DNA of 56,793 nt from an uncultured Parafilimonas sp. (GTDB lineage Bacteria; Bacteroidota; Bacteroidia; Chitinophagales; Chitinophagaceae). The stretch spans positions 1 through 56,793 of the forward strand of contig CAIRZB010000104.1 in the NCBI GenBank assembly GCA_903882935.1, read 5' to 3'. The notes beneath the pieces were generated by a model. The model saw only the letters and a list, made by a program, of their open reading frames with translations. It was not told the origin of the DNA and made no database searches. Positions within the stretch are counted from its first letter, which is position 1. Each line of letters starts with the position of its first letter. Positions 35,008 through 44,037 of the stretch are shown here, piece by piece. The translations under genes were made by a program, and so were the position numbers.

Positions 35008-36848
35008 ATGATTAAGCCGCTCGAAAAAACAAGCTTTACAGTGGAAAAGTATTCTTTAAAGAAAATATATCGAGGGCTAGCTTTTATAATTGCAGCCTTG
35101 ATGCTCTTCAGCTGCCATACTGCCAAAATCGCGACCTCGGCTTCCAAAGTAGGCACTGTTTGGGCAGGTGACAATAATCCGTCTTTACCCGATCCCGCGC
35201 CAATGCCTCCTGCTCCGCCAACACTGCCAGTAGGGTCGGTACCTTTCGGTGATACAACTAACCTAGAAGAGGTAAAAACAAGCTTTCCCATGTCAAATGG
35301 GCCTTTTGAGCCAAACTGGCCATCTATACATTCCAATTATCCGGAGGATGCCACCAATTGGCTCCGTGAGGCAAAATTTGGTATTTGGGTACATTTCGGC
35401 CCCCAAGCTGGGGGTGAAAGCGGCGATTGGTTTGCCAGAAAAATGTACAGGAGGATCGTTTGGCGTACAAAAACCACCTTGAAAAGTACGGTTCCCCGGT
35501 AGATTCCGGCTATAAGGAGGTTTTGCGCGATTGGAACCCGGAAAAACTTAACCCGGCCTGGTACGTCAATCTCTACAAACAGATAGGCGCCCGCTTTTTA
35601 TTGATACAGGGTGTTCACCATGATAACTTTGATTTATGGAACTCCAAATACCAACCGTGGAATTCAGTAAACATAGGCCCCCACCGTGATCTATTGGGCG
35701 AATGGGCCAGTGCCATAAAAGCCAGCGGAATGCATTTTGGGGTGGCCTTTCACCATGAGTATACGTGGTGGTGGTGGCAAACTGCTTTCAGGAACGACAC
35801 AAAAGGCCCTAATGCAGGTAAAATGTACGATGGCAGGTTAACGTTGGCAGACGGTAAAGGAAAATGGTGGCAAGGCCTAGACCCCAAATTATTATACGGC
35901 ATTAATCTGAGGGAATATAAAGGCATCGACCAATTTGAGTGGAATTTGCCCAGTGGTATTTTTTCGCGCCACTTAGACTATGCAAAATGGTATGTTGACA
36001 GGTGGGCCTTGCGGATGCTGGATGTGGTTAGTAAATATGACCCGGATTTTATTTATACGGATGGAAATAGTACCCAGCCCTTCAGCGGATGGAATAGTGG
36101 AACAGGTTACAAATGTGATGCCGACCAGCGGGTTTTGGCGTCGTATTTCAACCATGCTTTGGCTAAACACGGAAAAGTGGATGTGTTCAGCATCACCAAA
36201 TTTCATCCGGCGGGCCAGAACGGTGTTGTCACAACGTTCGAAGGCTGGTACCCTGACAATGTGAAGACCGACCAGCCCTGGCTAGGGGAAAACGCAGTGG
36301 GCGACTGGTTTTACGGGCCTAATTATGTGTATGATGCTTCTTCAGTTATCCACTTTTTATTAGAGTATGTATCCAAAGATGGTGCCTATGCCGTTAGCAT
36401 ACCCATTATGCCCGACGGGTCATTAGATACGGCTTGCCTTAAAATGTTATACCAAATAGGGGATTGGATGAAAATTAATGGTAACGCTATTTATGGCAGC
36501 AAAGGGTGGAAAATAGCGGGTGAAGGGCATGGTGGCAAGTTGCGTTCAATACCCGGTGGCAATATTGGTAAGGAACAGGCAAATTTTACATTCTCCCCCG
36601 AAGACTTACGTTTCACCGTGGGAAAAGATGGCGGCTTTAATGTATTTACTATGATGATTCCCGCGCCAGGGTCGGAAATAGTAGTACATTCTCTAGGTAC
36701 CCAACAGCAAGACGCTTGGAAAATAAAATCGGTTAAGCTGTTAGGCAGTGATGCAACTGTTGTTTGGAGGCAAACTGAAGAAGGCCTCCATATCGTGATA
36801 CCTGATGTAAGCAATTTTAGGACTTCGCTTTGTTTTACGATAAAGTAA
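35008..36848 (+). pseudogene. GH29 alpha-L-fucosidase interrupted by a single-base frameshift
   Basis: Lipoprotein-type fucosidase: signal helix and lipobox Cys in ALMLFSC, then a Pro-rich linker and the GH29 domain with FGIWVHFGPQ. The first frame reads GDWFARKMYR and then diverges, stopping at 35502. The family sequence resumes one frame over as EDRLAYKNHLEKYGSP and continues to 36848 with HHDNFDLWNS, AFHHEYTWWWW and the nucleophile region DFIYTDGN. Spacing between MY and YKNH fits the family exactly if one base is restored at about 35449-35451. It is either a frameshift mutation, a sequencing error or, less likely, recoding. All other domains look intact. Confidence 0.8.
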
Positions 36849-37345
36849 ACACTGTAATGATAATGTGAGCTTTTGGCCTATCAATACTGGTAATTTTATC
36901 AATATTGGTAATATTCGCGCCCCTACATATATTTAGTTGCTGTTTTAAGCATGTTTTTTATATGTTGGGGCTTTTTGTTACATACCTCCAAAACAGGCTA
37001 CGGCCAAATTACACTTTATTCCATTCGTTAAAAAAACATTCCTACCCGGTGGTTTCTCACATTGCGGCATTCTAAGCTGCGTGGTAGTTTTACATTCTCA
37101 AGTATATTTTACAGCACTAACCTTTTACTGAAAAACCAAATCCTACCTTCTTTTTGCCGGTTTGCCACAAGCCTGTGTATGGTGTGTTATGCACACTAGC
37201 TGGGGTACAAACCATGTCCGCACCGTTGTAAACTTTCCATCAACGCCTTTACAGGAGAAACGCTGAAAATCCGTAACAGAGTAAGCACGCGGATGCCGAA
37301 AAGCGCATAGAGTAGGCACATTGAACCAGTTAAATCTAATGATGT
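36849..37345. other. Intergenic stretch ahead of the ATP-grasp cluster
   Basis: About 500 bases. An 18-base unit (TATCAATAYTGGTAAT plus two bases) occurs twice in tandem at 36879-36912. No convincing gene, terminator or -7 element was found. The promoter of the cluster should lie here. Confidence 0.4.
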
Positions 37346-38335
37346 ATGCCAACGTTAACGTATGAGTATGTGTATTTCGCCGCAGGCGGAAGCCATACCC
37401 GCCAGCCAAGGGTAATTAATGCTTATGGCGGTTTTACACCCATCCCCGGCCTTAATTCGGCGGGTTCTGCCACTTTGCAAACAGGTACGTTTTTCCAAAT
37501 TTCGCCGGCAGCACTGCCTGCTACTGAATTAATTGCGGGTGTTACCTATCATTTTTCTTTTGTAAATGTGTCTGGCCTAACACAAGGCGGCCTTAATTCG
37601 TTCGACCATAATGTGGCACCACCGGCAGGTACGGTGGGTACCAGCCCTGTAAAAGTATTGGTGGTGTACGTGCCCGAAGGCGGCCTTGGAGGAAATGGTG
37701 GCTCAGGCGCGGTGATTGACGCCTTTGACGACACTACCGGCAGCTTGGTGAACGACACTTTTGTTACCGTAAGCACCAACGGCTCGCCAGACGCAGCACA
37801 AACTGCCAGTGGCAACGTGGATGGTTTTGTGGATACTACGTATAACGCCGAAACCATTACGGCATTAGGCCATATTATGCCCACCAATGCCAATTTTACA
37901 AAATGGGTAAACCTGGGCAGCCCTCTTGCGCTGCCTGCTGGGCATAATCTTTTTGTTGGCGAGGGCGTTACTGTTTATGCACTGGCATTTTACAAAAACC
38001 CAGCGCCAAAAACTTGGTTTAAGGATATAAAAGATGTAAAGGAGCATGTTAAAGAACACAAAGAACTACTGTTTGACAAGCACCAAGTACTGGAAGGGCC
38101 TAGTAAGCATTTTGGCAAAGAAAAAGACGGAAAGGAGATAGTGGAGAACCCCGGTGACCCTGTTTATCAAGGCGACCCGGCTTTTTTTGCGGGTGAGATA
38201 AACAGGCTAAGCCAAGCAATAGCAAGGGTGGAGGCTACGCTGGAGGCAAGCATAAGGGGTCAGGCTTTTATTAAGCAAGCCGACAGGCCAGAAGTAGGTA
38301 AGTCAATTGCGCAAAGCGAGGAAGAAACCGATTAA
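37346..38335 (+). CDS. Unrecognised beta-rich protein with charged helical tail; candidate substrate of the ATP-grasp cluster
   Basis: Protein of 329 residues, no signal peptide or membrane helix. Residues 1-230 are rich in Gly, Thr, Val and Ala and predicted beta, with a Gly-rich loop (PEGGLGGNGGSG, ~115). From about 231 it changes abruptly into a charged helical tail (KDIKDVKEHVKEHKELL), a Gly/Pro/Asp-rich hinge, another helix (INRLSQAIARVEATLEASI) and an acidic end (SEEETD). I do not recognise a family. It is first in a same-strand run with the ATP-grasp-like pair and an ABC exporter, so it may be the protein they modify or export. Confidence 0.6.
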   Translation: MPTLTYEYVYFAAGGSHTRQPRVINAYGGFTPIPGLNSAGSATLQTGTFFQISPAALPATELIAGVTYHFSFVNVSGLTQGGLNSFDHNVAPPAGTVGTSPVKVLVVYVPEGGLGGNGGSGAVIDAFDDTTGSLVNDTFVTVSTNGSPDAAQTASGNVDGFVDTTYNAETITALGHIMPTNANFTKWVNLGSPLALPAGHNLFVGEGVTVYALAFYKNPAPKTWFKDIKDVKEHVKEHKELLFDKHQVLEGPSKHFGKEKDGKEIVENPGDPVYQGDPAFFAGEINRLSQAIARVEATLEASIRGQAFIKQADRPEVGKSIAQSEEETD

Positions 38336-38345
38336 ACCGCACAAC

Positions 38346-39116
38346 TTGGTACTTGTAGTAAGCAATATTGCCAATGAAGCCGCAGCAACCTTGGTAGATG
38401 AGTTTCCACCGGGTTGCGCGGCTTTAATAACGGCATCCAATTTTTACCAATCATTCAAATTAGGCGTTGGTGTTAATGCATTTTCCGCGTCGCGGCTTAC
38501 CATTAATGGCCGGGAGATGGCCGCAGCCGATATAACAGGCGTGGTTTGCACTATCACAAACTTTTTTCCGCAGGAGTTTTATTATATACAGCCTGCCGAC
38601 CGCCAATATGTTTGTGCCGAAATGAATGCTTTTTTTACGTATTTTTTACATGAGCTGGCCTGCAAAAAAATAAACCCGCCGTCTGTGCGTTCGTTTTCGG
38701 GGTTGTGCCTGCATAAAATGGAATGGTTGAAAAAGGCCCATGCACTAAACATACCCGTTTGGCCTTTGCGTTTAAAAAATGGCACTCATGAGGGTGAAAC
38801 CCAAAACATGGATGCCATTACCGTTTGTAAGTATACCATTATTTCGGGCCAAATGGTAGGCAGCAAGCCCCCGCCAGCCGTACAGGGGTACCTGCATGCC
38901 TTACAGCATGCCTTCTGCCTGCCGTATTTGCAAGCCTTTTTTGTGGCAACAAGCGATGGTGCTTATCATTTGGCTGACCTACTGTCCGTGCCGGCTATCA
39001 GCAGCCCAGTAAACCGTGCGGCAATTATTCAATTCTTTTCTAAAAACAATGTGTATGATTCTTTTATGGGGCCTGAAGGCAGACGCACCGATGGGTATGG
39101 TGCACACAGCGCTTGA
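38346..39116 (+). CDS. Degenerate, shortened ATP-grasp-like protein
   Basis: Protein of about 256 residues from a TTG start (TTG 38307 is also possible; no ATG fits). The N-terminus (VLVVSNIANEAAATLV) and PADRQYVCAEMNAFFTYFL...KKINPPSV resemble the pre-ATP-grasp domain of graspetide-type ligases, where the segment is followed by a Lys-rich substrate loop. The C-terminus (LPYLQAFFVATSDGAYHL) resembles the last ATP-grasp strand-turn of the neighbouring enzyme (FSGIDLMRTDDGEWFCFEVNP), but the metal-binding Glu and Asn are replaced by ADLLSVP, and most of the central ATP-binding part is missing. It has about seven Cys. It is probably a non-catalytic partner; the last ~20 residues overlap the next gene in another frame. 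Confidence 0.6.
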   Translation: MVLVVSNIANEAAATLVDEFPPGCAALITASNFYQSFKLGVGVNAFSASRLTINGREMAAADITGVVCTITNFFPQEFYYIQPADRQYVCAEMNAFFTYFLHELACKKINPPSVRSFSGLCLHKMEWLKKAHALNIPVWPLRLKNGTHEGETQNMDAITVCKYTIISGQMVGSKPPPAVQGYLHALQHAFCLPYLQAFFVATSDGAYHLADLLSVPAISSPVNRAAIIQFFSKNNVYDSFMGPEGRRTDGYGAHSA

Positions 39117-39966
39117 AGAGGCCGGCGCAGATTTCTTTTTCTTGGACCACAAAAAAATATTCAGTGCCGATATAGAATATTCTTTTTGCCCTACCAACGG
39201 CACACAGAGCAGGCTGTATTCAAACGGCAGGCAGCTTGACCTGGCACAGGTAACTGCCGCCTATATACGGCCCTATAATTTTAGGGATTATAAGGAAATG
39301 GAAGGCAAGGAGCCCAATAGCCCTGAGGCGGAGAAAGCAGCAGGTTTTGAACAACAATTAATGTCGTACTTAAATGCCTCAGATGCTTTGGTGATAAACA
39401 GGCAGGATGCCTCAGCTACCAACAACTCGAAGCCCTACCAGCTGTCGGTTATCCGCAAGGCTGGCTTTAGCATACCGGAAACGTTCATTTCCAACGACGG
39501 CTTGTTGGTGCGGCAGTTTTTAACCCACACTGGGGAAGCTGTGTACAAGTCAATCAGCGGGGTAAGGAGCATTGTGCACAAGGTGGCAAACGAGCAACTG
39601 GGTTTTATGGATGATGTGCAGTGGTGCCCCACGCTTTTTCAAAAAGTGGTGCCGGGCATCAATTACCGTGCGCATGTGTTTGAAAAGGAGATTTACACAG
39701 TAAAAATAACCTCCGACAGCTTGGATTACCGCTATGGCAAAACCACTATGGAAGGGGTGGAGCTTCCCACTGCGGTAGCAGACACATGTTACCGGCTCAA
39801 TGCCATGCTGGGCCTGCATTTTTCGGGCATTGACCTAATGCGCACCGACGATGGCGAGTGGTTTTGCTTTGAGGTAAACCCGTCGCCCGCTTATTCCTAT
39901 TTCCAGCTAAACAGCGGGCTGCCCATCAGTGCGGCACTGGCAAAGTTTATGATGGATGCGGGTTAA
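39055..39966 (+). CDS. ATP-grasp ligase (RimK/graspetide-like)
   Basis: ATP-grasp enzyme of 303 residues. Such enzymes activate a carboxylate by phosphorylation and join it to an amine or hydroxyl. It starts with a Rossmann-like MILLWGLKADAPMG; has YIRPYNFRD and NRQDASATNNSKPYQL in the pre-domain; a nucleotide Lys and loop in VYKSISGVRSIV; VPGINYRAHVF; and the metal ligands in GIDLMRTDDGEWFCFEVNPSP (two adjoining motifs). All catalytic parts are present. The ATG at 39055 overlaps the preceding frame by 62 bases. It belongs to an uncharacterised ATP-grasp group starting MILLWGL. Substrate unknown. Confidence 0.82.
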   Translation: MILLWGLKADAPMGMVHTALEEAGADFFFLDHKKIFSADIEYSFCPTNGTQSRLYSNGRQLDLAQVTAAYIRPYNFRDYKEMEGKEPNSPEAEKAAGFEQQLMSYLNASDALVINRQDASATNNSKPYQLSVIRKAGFSIPETFISNDGLLVRQFLTHTGEAVYKSISGVRSIVHKVANEQLGFMDDVQWCPTLFQKVVPGINYRAHVFEKEIYTVKITSDSLDYRYGKTTMEGVELPTAVADTCYRLNAMLGLHFSGIDLMRTDDGEWFCFEVNPSPAYSYFQLNSGLPISAALAKFMMDAG

Positions 39967-40072
39967 AAATTGATGCGGAGTAATGCTGGAAAGCCTAAAA
40001 ATGGTAAAACGCTGACATTTAAATGGTTGCACTGGGGTAGTTTTGTGGCTTTAAAACAAGGTACATAGCAAC

Positions 40073-41908
40073 ATGCCAAGACCAGGTAAACCAGTAACAG
40101 CGCAACATTTTTCATTTAAGCAACGCCTGTCAGCATTAACTAATTTGCCCGTATTTTTTAGGCTGGTATGGCAAAGCAGGCCTTGGAAAACCCTGGCCAG
40201 CTTTGTATTACGCATCATCCGTTCTGCAATGCCCGTAGCATTGTTGTATGTGGGCAAATTAATTGTTGACCAGGTTGTGCTGCTAAACCGCCAGCCTACG
40301 TTGAAAGACCACCACCTACTATGGGCTTTGGTGGCCATTGAATTTGGTTTGGCCATTTTTACCGACGCTTTGGGCCGGATGATTAATTTGCTCGACAGCC
40401 TGTTGGGCGACCTTTTTTCCAACTACACCTCCATGAAGATAATGCGGCATGCCGCAACCCTTGACCTAGACCAGTTTGAAGACTCCGTTTTTTACGATAA
40501 GCTGGAGCGTGCAAGGCAGCAAACCACTGGCCGCACCGTACTGTTGTCGCAGGTAATGGCCCAGGTGCAGGATCTGATTTCGATGGCATTTCTGTTAACC
40601 GGTTTGCTAACGTTTAACCCATTGTTGATTTTGTTGTTGCTAATCTCCATCATTCCGTCATTCCTAGGCGAGGCTTATTTCAACAACCAGAACTATGCCT
40701 TAACCAGAACCCAAACTCCCGAGCGGCGGGAGTTGGATTATGTGCGGTACCTGGGTGCCAGTGACGAAACGGCCAAAGAAATGAAGATTTTCAACCTCGC
40801 CGAATTCGTTATCCAACGGTTTAAGACGTTGTCTGATAAGTTTTACCGGGATAACAGTGCCTTGGCTGTTAAGCGGTCGGGCTGGGGTACCTTGTTTTCC
40901 GTGCTGGGTACCGCTGGGTATTATGCGGATTACGTGTTTATTATCGTGCAAACCATTAACGGCACCACCACGGTGGGGGGCCTTACATTTTTGGCAGGCT
41001 CGTTCCGGCAATTGAGGGGGTTAATGGAAGGCATGCTGTCGCGTTTTACCAGCGTGTCGCAAGGGGCTATTTACCTGAACGATTTTATTGATTTTTTTAA
41101 CATCAAAGCCAAAATAAAAGCTGCCAAAAAACCTTTGCCCTTTCCGCAGCCCATACAACAAGGGTTTCGGTTTGAAAACGTGGGGTTCCAGTACCATAAT
41201 TCCGACAAATGGGCCAACCGCCACCTGAGCTTTACACTGCACCCCGGTGAGAAGCTGGCCTTGGTAGGGGAGAATGGGGCAGGAAAAACCACTTTGGTAA
41301 AGCTGATGGCCCGATTATACGACCCTACAGAGGGGCGCATTTTACTGGACGGGAAAGATCTTAAAGAATACGATATTGACGATTTGCGTATGCACATTGG
41401 GGTAATCTTTCAGGATTACCTGCGTTACCAAATGACACTGTCGCAGAACATTGCGGTTGGCAACATTAAAGAAGCCGGCAACCTTGCGCTAATAAAAAAG
41501 GCAGCACACGAAAGCTTGGCGGATGTGTTGGCTGAAAGATTTCCCAAACAATACGAACAATGGCTGGGCAGGCGGTTTAACGATGGCGTTGAATTGTCTG
41601 GCGGGGAATGGCAGAAAGTTGCCTTGGCACGCGCTTATATGAAGGATGCGCAAGTGCTTATACTGGATGAACCAACAGCAGCCTTGGATGCCCGGGCAGA
41701 ATATGAGGTTTTTCAACGGTTTGCGGCGCTTACCCACGGTAAGAGTGCCGTATTAATTTCCCACCGGTTTTCTACTGCCCGGCTGGCCGACCGCATTATG
41801 GTGCTGGAAAAAGGCACGGTGTTGGAAATTGGTACGCACGACCAACTCCTCGCCCAAAACGGACGGTATGCGGAATTGTTTAAATTGCAGGCCATGGGGT
41901 ATAAGTAA
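40073..41908 (+). CDS. ABC exporter, fused permease and ATPase
   Basis: Type IV ABC exporter half-transporter of 611 residues. About six membrane helices occupy residues 30-330. The ATPase domain (about 360-611) has Walker A GENGAGKTT, Q-loop IFQDYLRYQ, signature LSGGEWQ, Walker B VLILDEPTAALD and H-loop LISHRFST, all intact. No N-terminal C39 peptidase domain is present, so it would not cleave a double-Gly leader. It follows the ATP-grasp gene by 106 bases on the same strand and may export the cluster product. Confidence 0.88.
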   Translation: MPRPGKPVTAQHFSFKQRLSALTNLPVFFRLVWQSRPWKTLASFVLRIIRSAMPVALLYVGKLIVDQVVLLNRQPTLKDHHLLWALVAIEFGLAIFTDALGRMINLLDSLLGDLFSNYTSMKIMRHAATLDLDQFEDSVFYDKLERARQQTTGRTVLLSQVMAQVQDLISMAFLLTGLLTFNPLLILLLLISIIPSFLGEAYFNNQNYALTRTQTPERRELDYVRYLGASDETAKEMKIFNLAEFVIQRFKTLSDKFYRDNSALAVKRSGWGTLFSVLGTAGYYADYVFIIVQTINGTTTVGGLTFLAGSFRQLRGLMEGMLSRFTSVSQGAIYLNDFIDFFNIKAKIKAAKKPLPFPQPIQQGFRFENVGFQYHNSDKWANRHLSFTLHPGEKLALVGENGAGKTTLVKLMARLYDPTEGRILLDGKDLKEYDIDDLRMHIGVIFQDYLRYQMTLSQNIAVGNIKEAGNLALIKKAAHESLADVLAERFPKQYEQWLGRRFNDGVELSGGEWQKVALARAYMKDAQVLILDEPTAALDARAEYEVFQRFAALTHGKSAVLISHRFSTARLADRIMVLEKGTVLEIGTHDQLLAQNGRYAELFKLQAMGYK

Positions 41909-42009
41909 AGGCCTGCCAAGCCAGCGGTACCACAACCGCCGCAACCAAACGCCTACTGCTATAAAAATATTTTCTTTACGTACGTTTCTGTGGTACTTTG
42001 CAGGCAAAT

Positions 42010-42459
42010 ATGTTTATGAAATATATTTTTTGTGCAGCCCTTCTGCTTTTTATTTTTAGCTGTAAAAAGCCTCAATCGTTTGAATACCGGGAAATGCGGG
42101 ATTTTAAGGTTGACAGCATCGGTTTTGAACACTCTAACATTAGCATGAGCATCGTGTATTTTAACCCCAACAATTTTGGCGTGAGCTTGAAAAAGGTGGA
42201 CTGCGATATTTTTGTGGAGCATAACTACGTGGGCCATTTTAACCTGGATACCTTGATGCGGATTACAAAACGGTCGGAGTTTGCCTTGCCTGCCAAAATG
42301 CGGGTAAATATGAAGAACCTGTTTAAAAATGCACTGACCACCGTTTTTGCCAGCGATTTTTTGGTGGAGGCGAAGGGTACCGTTAAAGCGGGGAGGGGTG
42401 GCATTTATATAACCGTACCATTCAATTACTCAGCCCGGCAAAAGTTGAAGCTTTTCTGA
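42010..42459 (+). CDS. LEA type 2 (WHy-domain) lipoprotein
   Basis: Exported protein of 149 residues (from ATG 42010; ATG 42016 is equally possible) with a lipobox Cys (LFIFSCKK). The mature part is an immunoglobulin-like LEA14/WHy domain with the family phrase VYFNPNNFGVSLKKVDCDIFV. Such proteins are found at the cell envelope; function is poorly known. It follows the ABC exporter by about 100 bases and might belong to the same cluster, though no functional link is visible. Confidence 0.72.
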   Translation: MFMKYIFCAALLLFIFSCKKPQSFEYREMRDFKVDSIGFEHSNISMSIVYFNPNNFGVSLKKVDCDIFVEHNYVGHFNLDTLMRITKRSEFALPAKMRVNMKNLFKNALTTVFASDFLVEAKGTVKAGRGGIYITVPFNYSARQKLKLF

Positions 42460-42628
42460 TAAAAGTCGGAAAGTCCGGTAGACGGAAAGTCCGAATGGGA
42501 TAAATGTGGTTCAAACTAGGCTGGCAATACCCGAAGAACTTTTGTTGGTGAAATCACCAATAAAGGCGAAAAAACTTAATAGTGTATAGTCATTTAATTA
42601 CTACCCCTGTCCTTAAAAACACTTACCC

Positions 42629-43018
42629 ATGAGGCTTTTGGCTGTCTTATTTTTTATCATCCTTGCATCTTGTTGCCATGGACAACTACCAGCTAAGATT
42701 CGTTTAGCTACTATTTTCCCGGTTGATTCTATTACCAAAATTAGGGTTAGTAATTTCACAGGTACCCACTCACTTTCCGAAAACGAATTGGCTAAATTAA
42801 AGGCATTACTGAAAAACGCTGTTATTGTGGGACTTACGGCAAAGCCGGGTCACATAACCCTTGAAATTACACTTACGGAAAATTGCTTGGCCAACCCAGG
42901 GTTCACTTATGTAACATCCAGTGGATTGCATTTTGAAAACGCCAAGGATAGGCTTGGCCAGCCTTTTCAAGGCACTGTTATACTGCCGGAAATAATAAAT
43001 TTTGACAATTACAGGTAG
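42629..43018 (+). CDS. Small exported protein of unknown function
   Basis: Protein of 129 residues with an N-terminal hydrophobic signal (about 1-19) ending LASCCHGQ; the Cys could be a lipobox. The remaining 110 residues contain alternating hydrophobic positions suggesting beta structure, and no recognised motif. It stands between the LEA lipoprotein and the convergent Uma2 gene. Function unknown. Confidence 0.55.
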   Translation: MRLLAVLFFIILASCCHGQLPAKIRLATIFPVDSITKIRVSNFTGTHSLSENELAKLKALLKNAVIVGLTAKPGHITLEITLTENCLANPGFTYVTSSGLHFENAKDRLGQPFQGTVILPEIINFDNYR

Positions 43019-43041
43019 GGGAATATAGAACGGCCTAACAT

Positions 43042-43632
43042 TCAATGCTGGAAAATCTCCGACGTGTCAATAAAAAAGCCGTCAAAAATACCCACCGGTA
43101 TTTTCTCATCGTTATAATAGGTTGATTGCAGCGCATATTTTTCTTGTATAAGCGTATACACCTGTATTTGCAAATATTCGGGGAAAACCACCCAATATTC
43201 CTTCACCCCGTTTTCTTCGTACAACTCATACTTTTTCTTCATTTCTGTTTTAGTGTTGCCGGGGCTAAGTATTTCAATGATCCAGTCGGGCGCACCTATA
43301 CAACCCCGTGCATCCAATTTGCTAGGGTCGCAAATAACACAAATATCTGGCTTTACAACAGAAGTAATCTCTTTGTCGGCCGTGCTTTTGCGTTTGTTTA
43401 CCAGCCGCACATCAAACGGGGCGGCATATACCTTGCAGCTTTTCTGCTGAAGGTAGGTACCTATTTTAATGGATAGTTGCAAGGAAATATCTTGGTGCGT
43501 GCGCATTGGCGCGGGGCTCATTTTATGCACCCAGCCCTTTATCAGTTCCACGCGGTCGCTGAACTGCCAGGTCATATAATCGGCGTAAGTATATTGTTTG
43601 TTTAAATCCAATTGGTCAAAACTGGTAACCAT
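43042..43632 (-). CDS. Uma2-family PD-(D/E)XK nuclease-like protein
   Basis: Protein of 196 residues of the Uma2 (DUF820) family with a restriction-endonuclease-like fold. Signature parts are the start YTYADYMTW, RVELIKGWVHKMSPAP, H in MRTHQDIS, catalytic Asp in VKPDICVI, Glu in WIIEILSPGN and the following TEMKKKYELYEENGVKEYWVV. The biological role of the family is unknown. It stands alone on the minus strand. Confidence 0.88.
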   Translation of the reverse strand: MVTSFDQLDLNKQYTYADYMTWQFSDRVELIKGWVHKMSPAPMRTHQDISLQLSIKIGTYLQQKSCKVYAAPFDVRLVNKRKSTADKEITSVVKPDICVICDPSKLDARGCIGAPDWIIEILSPGNTKTEMKKKYELYEENGVKEYWVVFPEYLQIQVYTLIQEKYALQSTYYNDEKIPVGIFDGFFIDTSEIFQH

Positions 43633-43773
43633 AGCACTTGGTTTATGTAAAGTTAGCCAATTATTGCAATTATAGCCGTGATTACCGGCTTGGACGTTAG
43701 TACCAGCTTTTATTTGCCATAGCCCTTTTGCTGTATTTTTTGGTGTTGATATGGGAAATTGTATGTATAAAAA

Positions 43774-44037
43774 TTAATAATGACCTCTTAACGAGTGAAC
43801 GATAATTAAATTATTTGCTTCATCTATCTCATAAACCAGCCTATCTTCCAAGGTAATCCGCCTGCTCCACTTGCCCTGCAAATCGTATTTCAATGCTTCT
43901 GGCTTACCGATGCCAGTATAGGGTGTTTCTTGGATGGAAGCCAACAGAAGGGTTATCCTTTTCTGAATTGCGATGTTGCCGCCCTTTTTCCAAAATAATA
44001 AATCATCATCTGCGTCTTCCAAAAGCTTTATTTCCAT
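43774..44037 (-). CDS. YoeB/Txe-family toxin
   Basis: Ribosome-dependent mRNA interferase of the RelE superfamily, 87 residues. Features are DADDDLLFWKKGGN at the start, GKPEALKYDLQGKWSRRI, and the C-terminal VHSLRGHY with the conserved His-Tyr. Its start lies inside the antitoxin gene (10-base overlap), as is typical of coupled toxin-antitoxin pairs. Confidence 0.92.
   Translation of the reverse strand: MEIKLLEDADDDLLFWKKGGNIAIQKRITLLLASIQETPYTGIGKPEALKYDLQGKWSRRITLEDRLVYEIDEANNLIIVHSLRGHY

Noticed and set aside
35437-35446. Canonical slippery heptamer for programmed frameshifting in the GH29 gene
   Set aside because: The run has five A before T and the frame does not fit X-XXY-YYZ; a simple base loss explains the break better.
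36879-36912. Tandem pair of an 18-base unit
   Set aside because: Only two copies; too short to be called a repeat array or CRISPR.
37143-37409. Minus-strand frame over the start of the 329-residue gene
   Set aside because: Unusual composition and overlap with the ATP-grasp cluster; the plus-strand gene is better supported.
42466-42496. Direct repeat of CGGAAAGTCCG
   Set aside because: Two short copies only, in an otherwise featureless gap.
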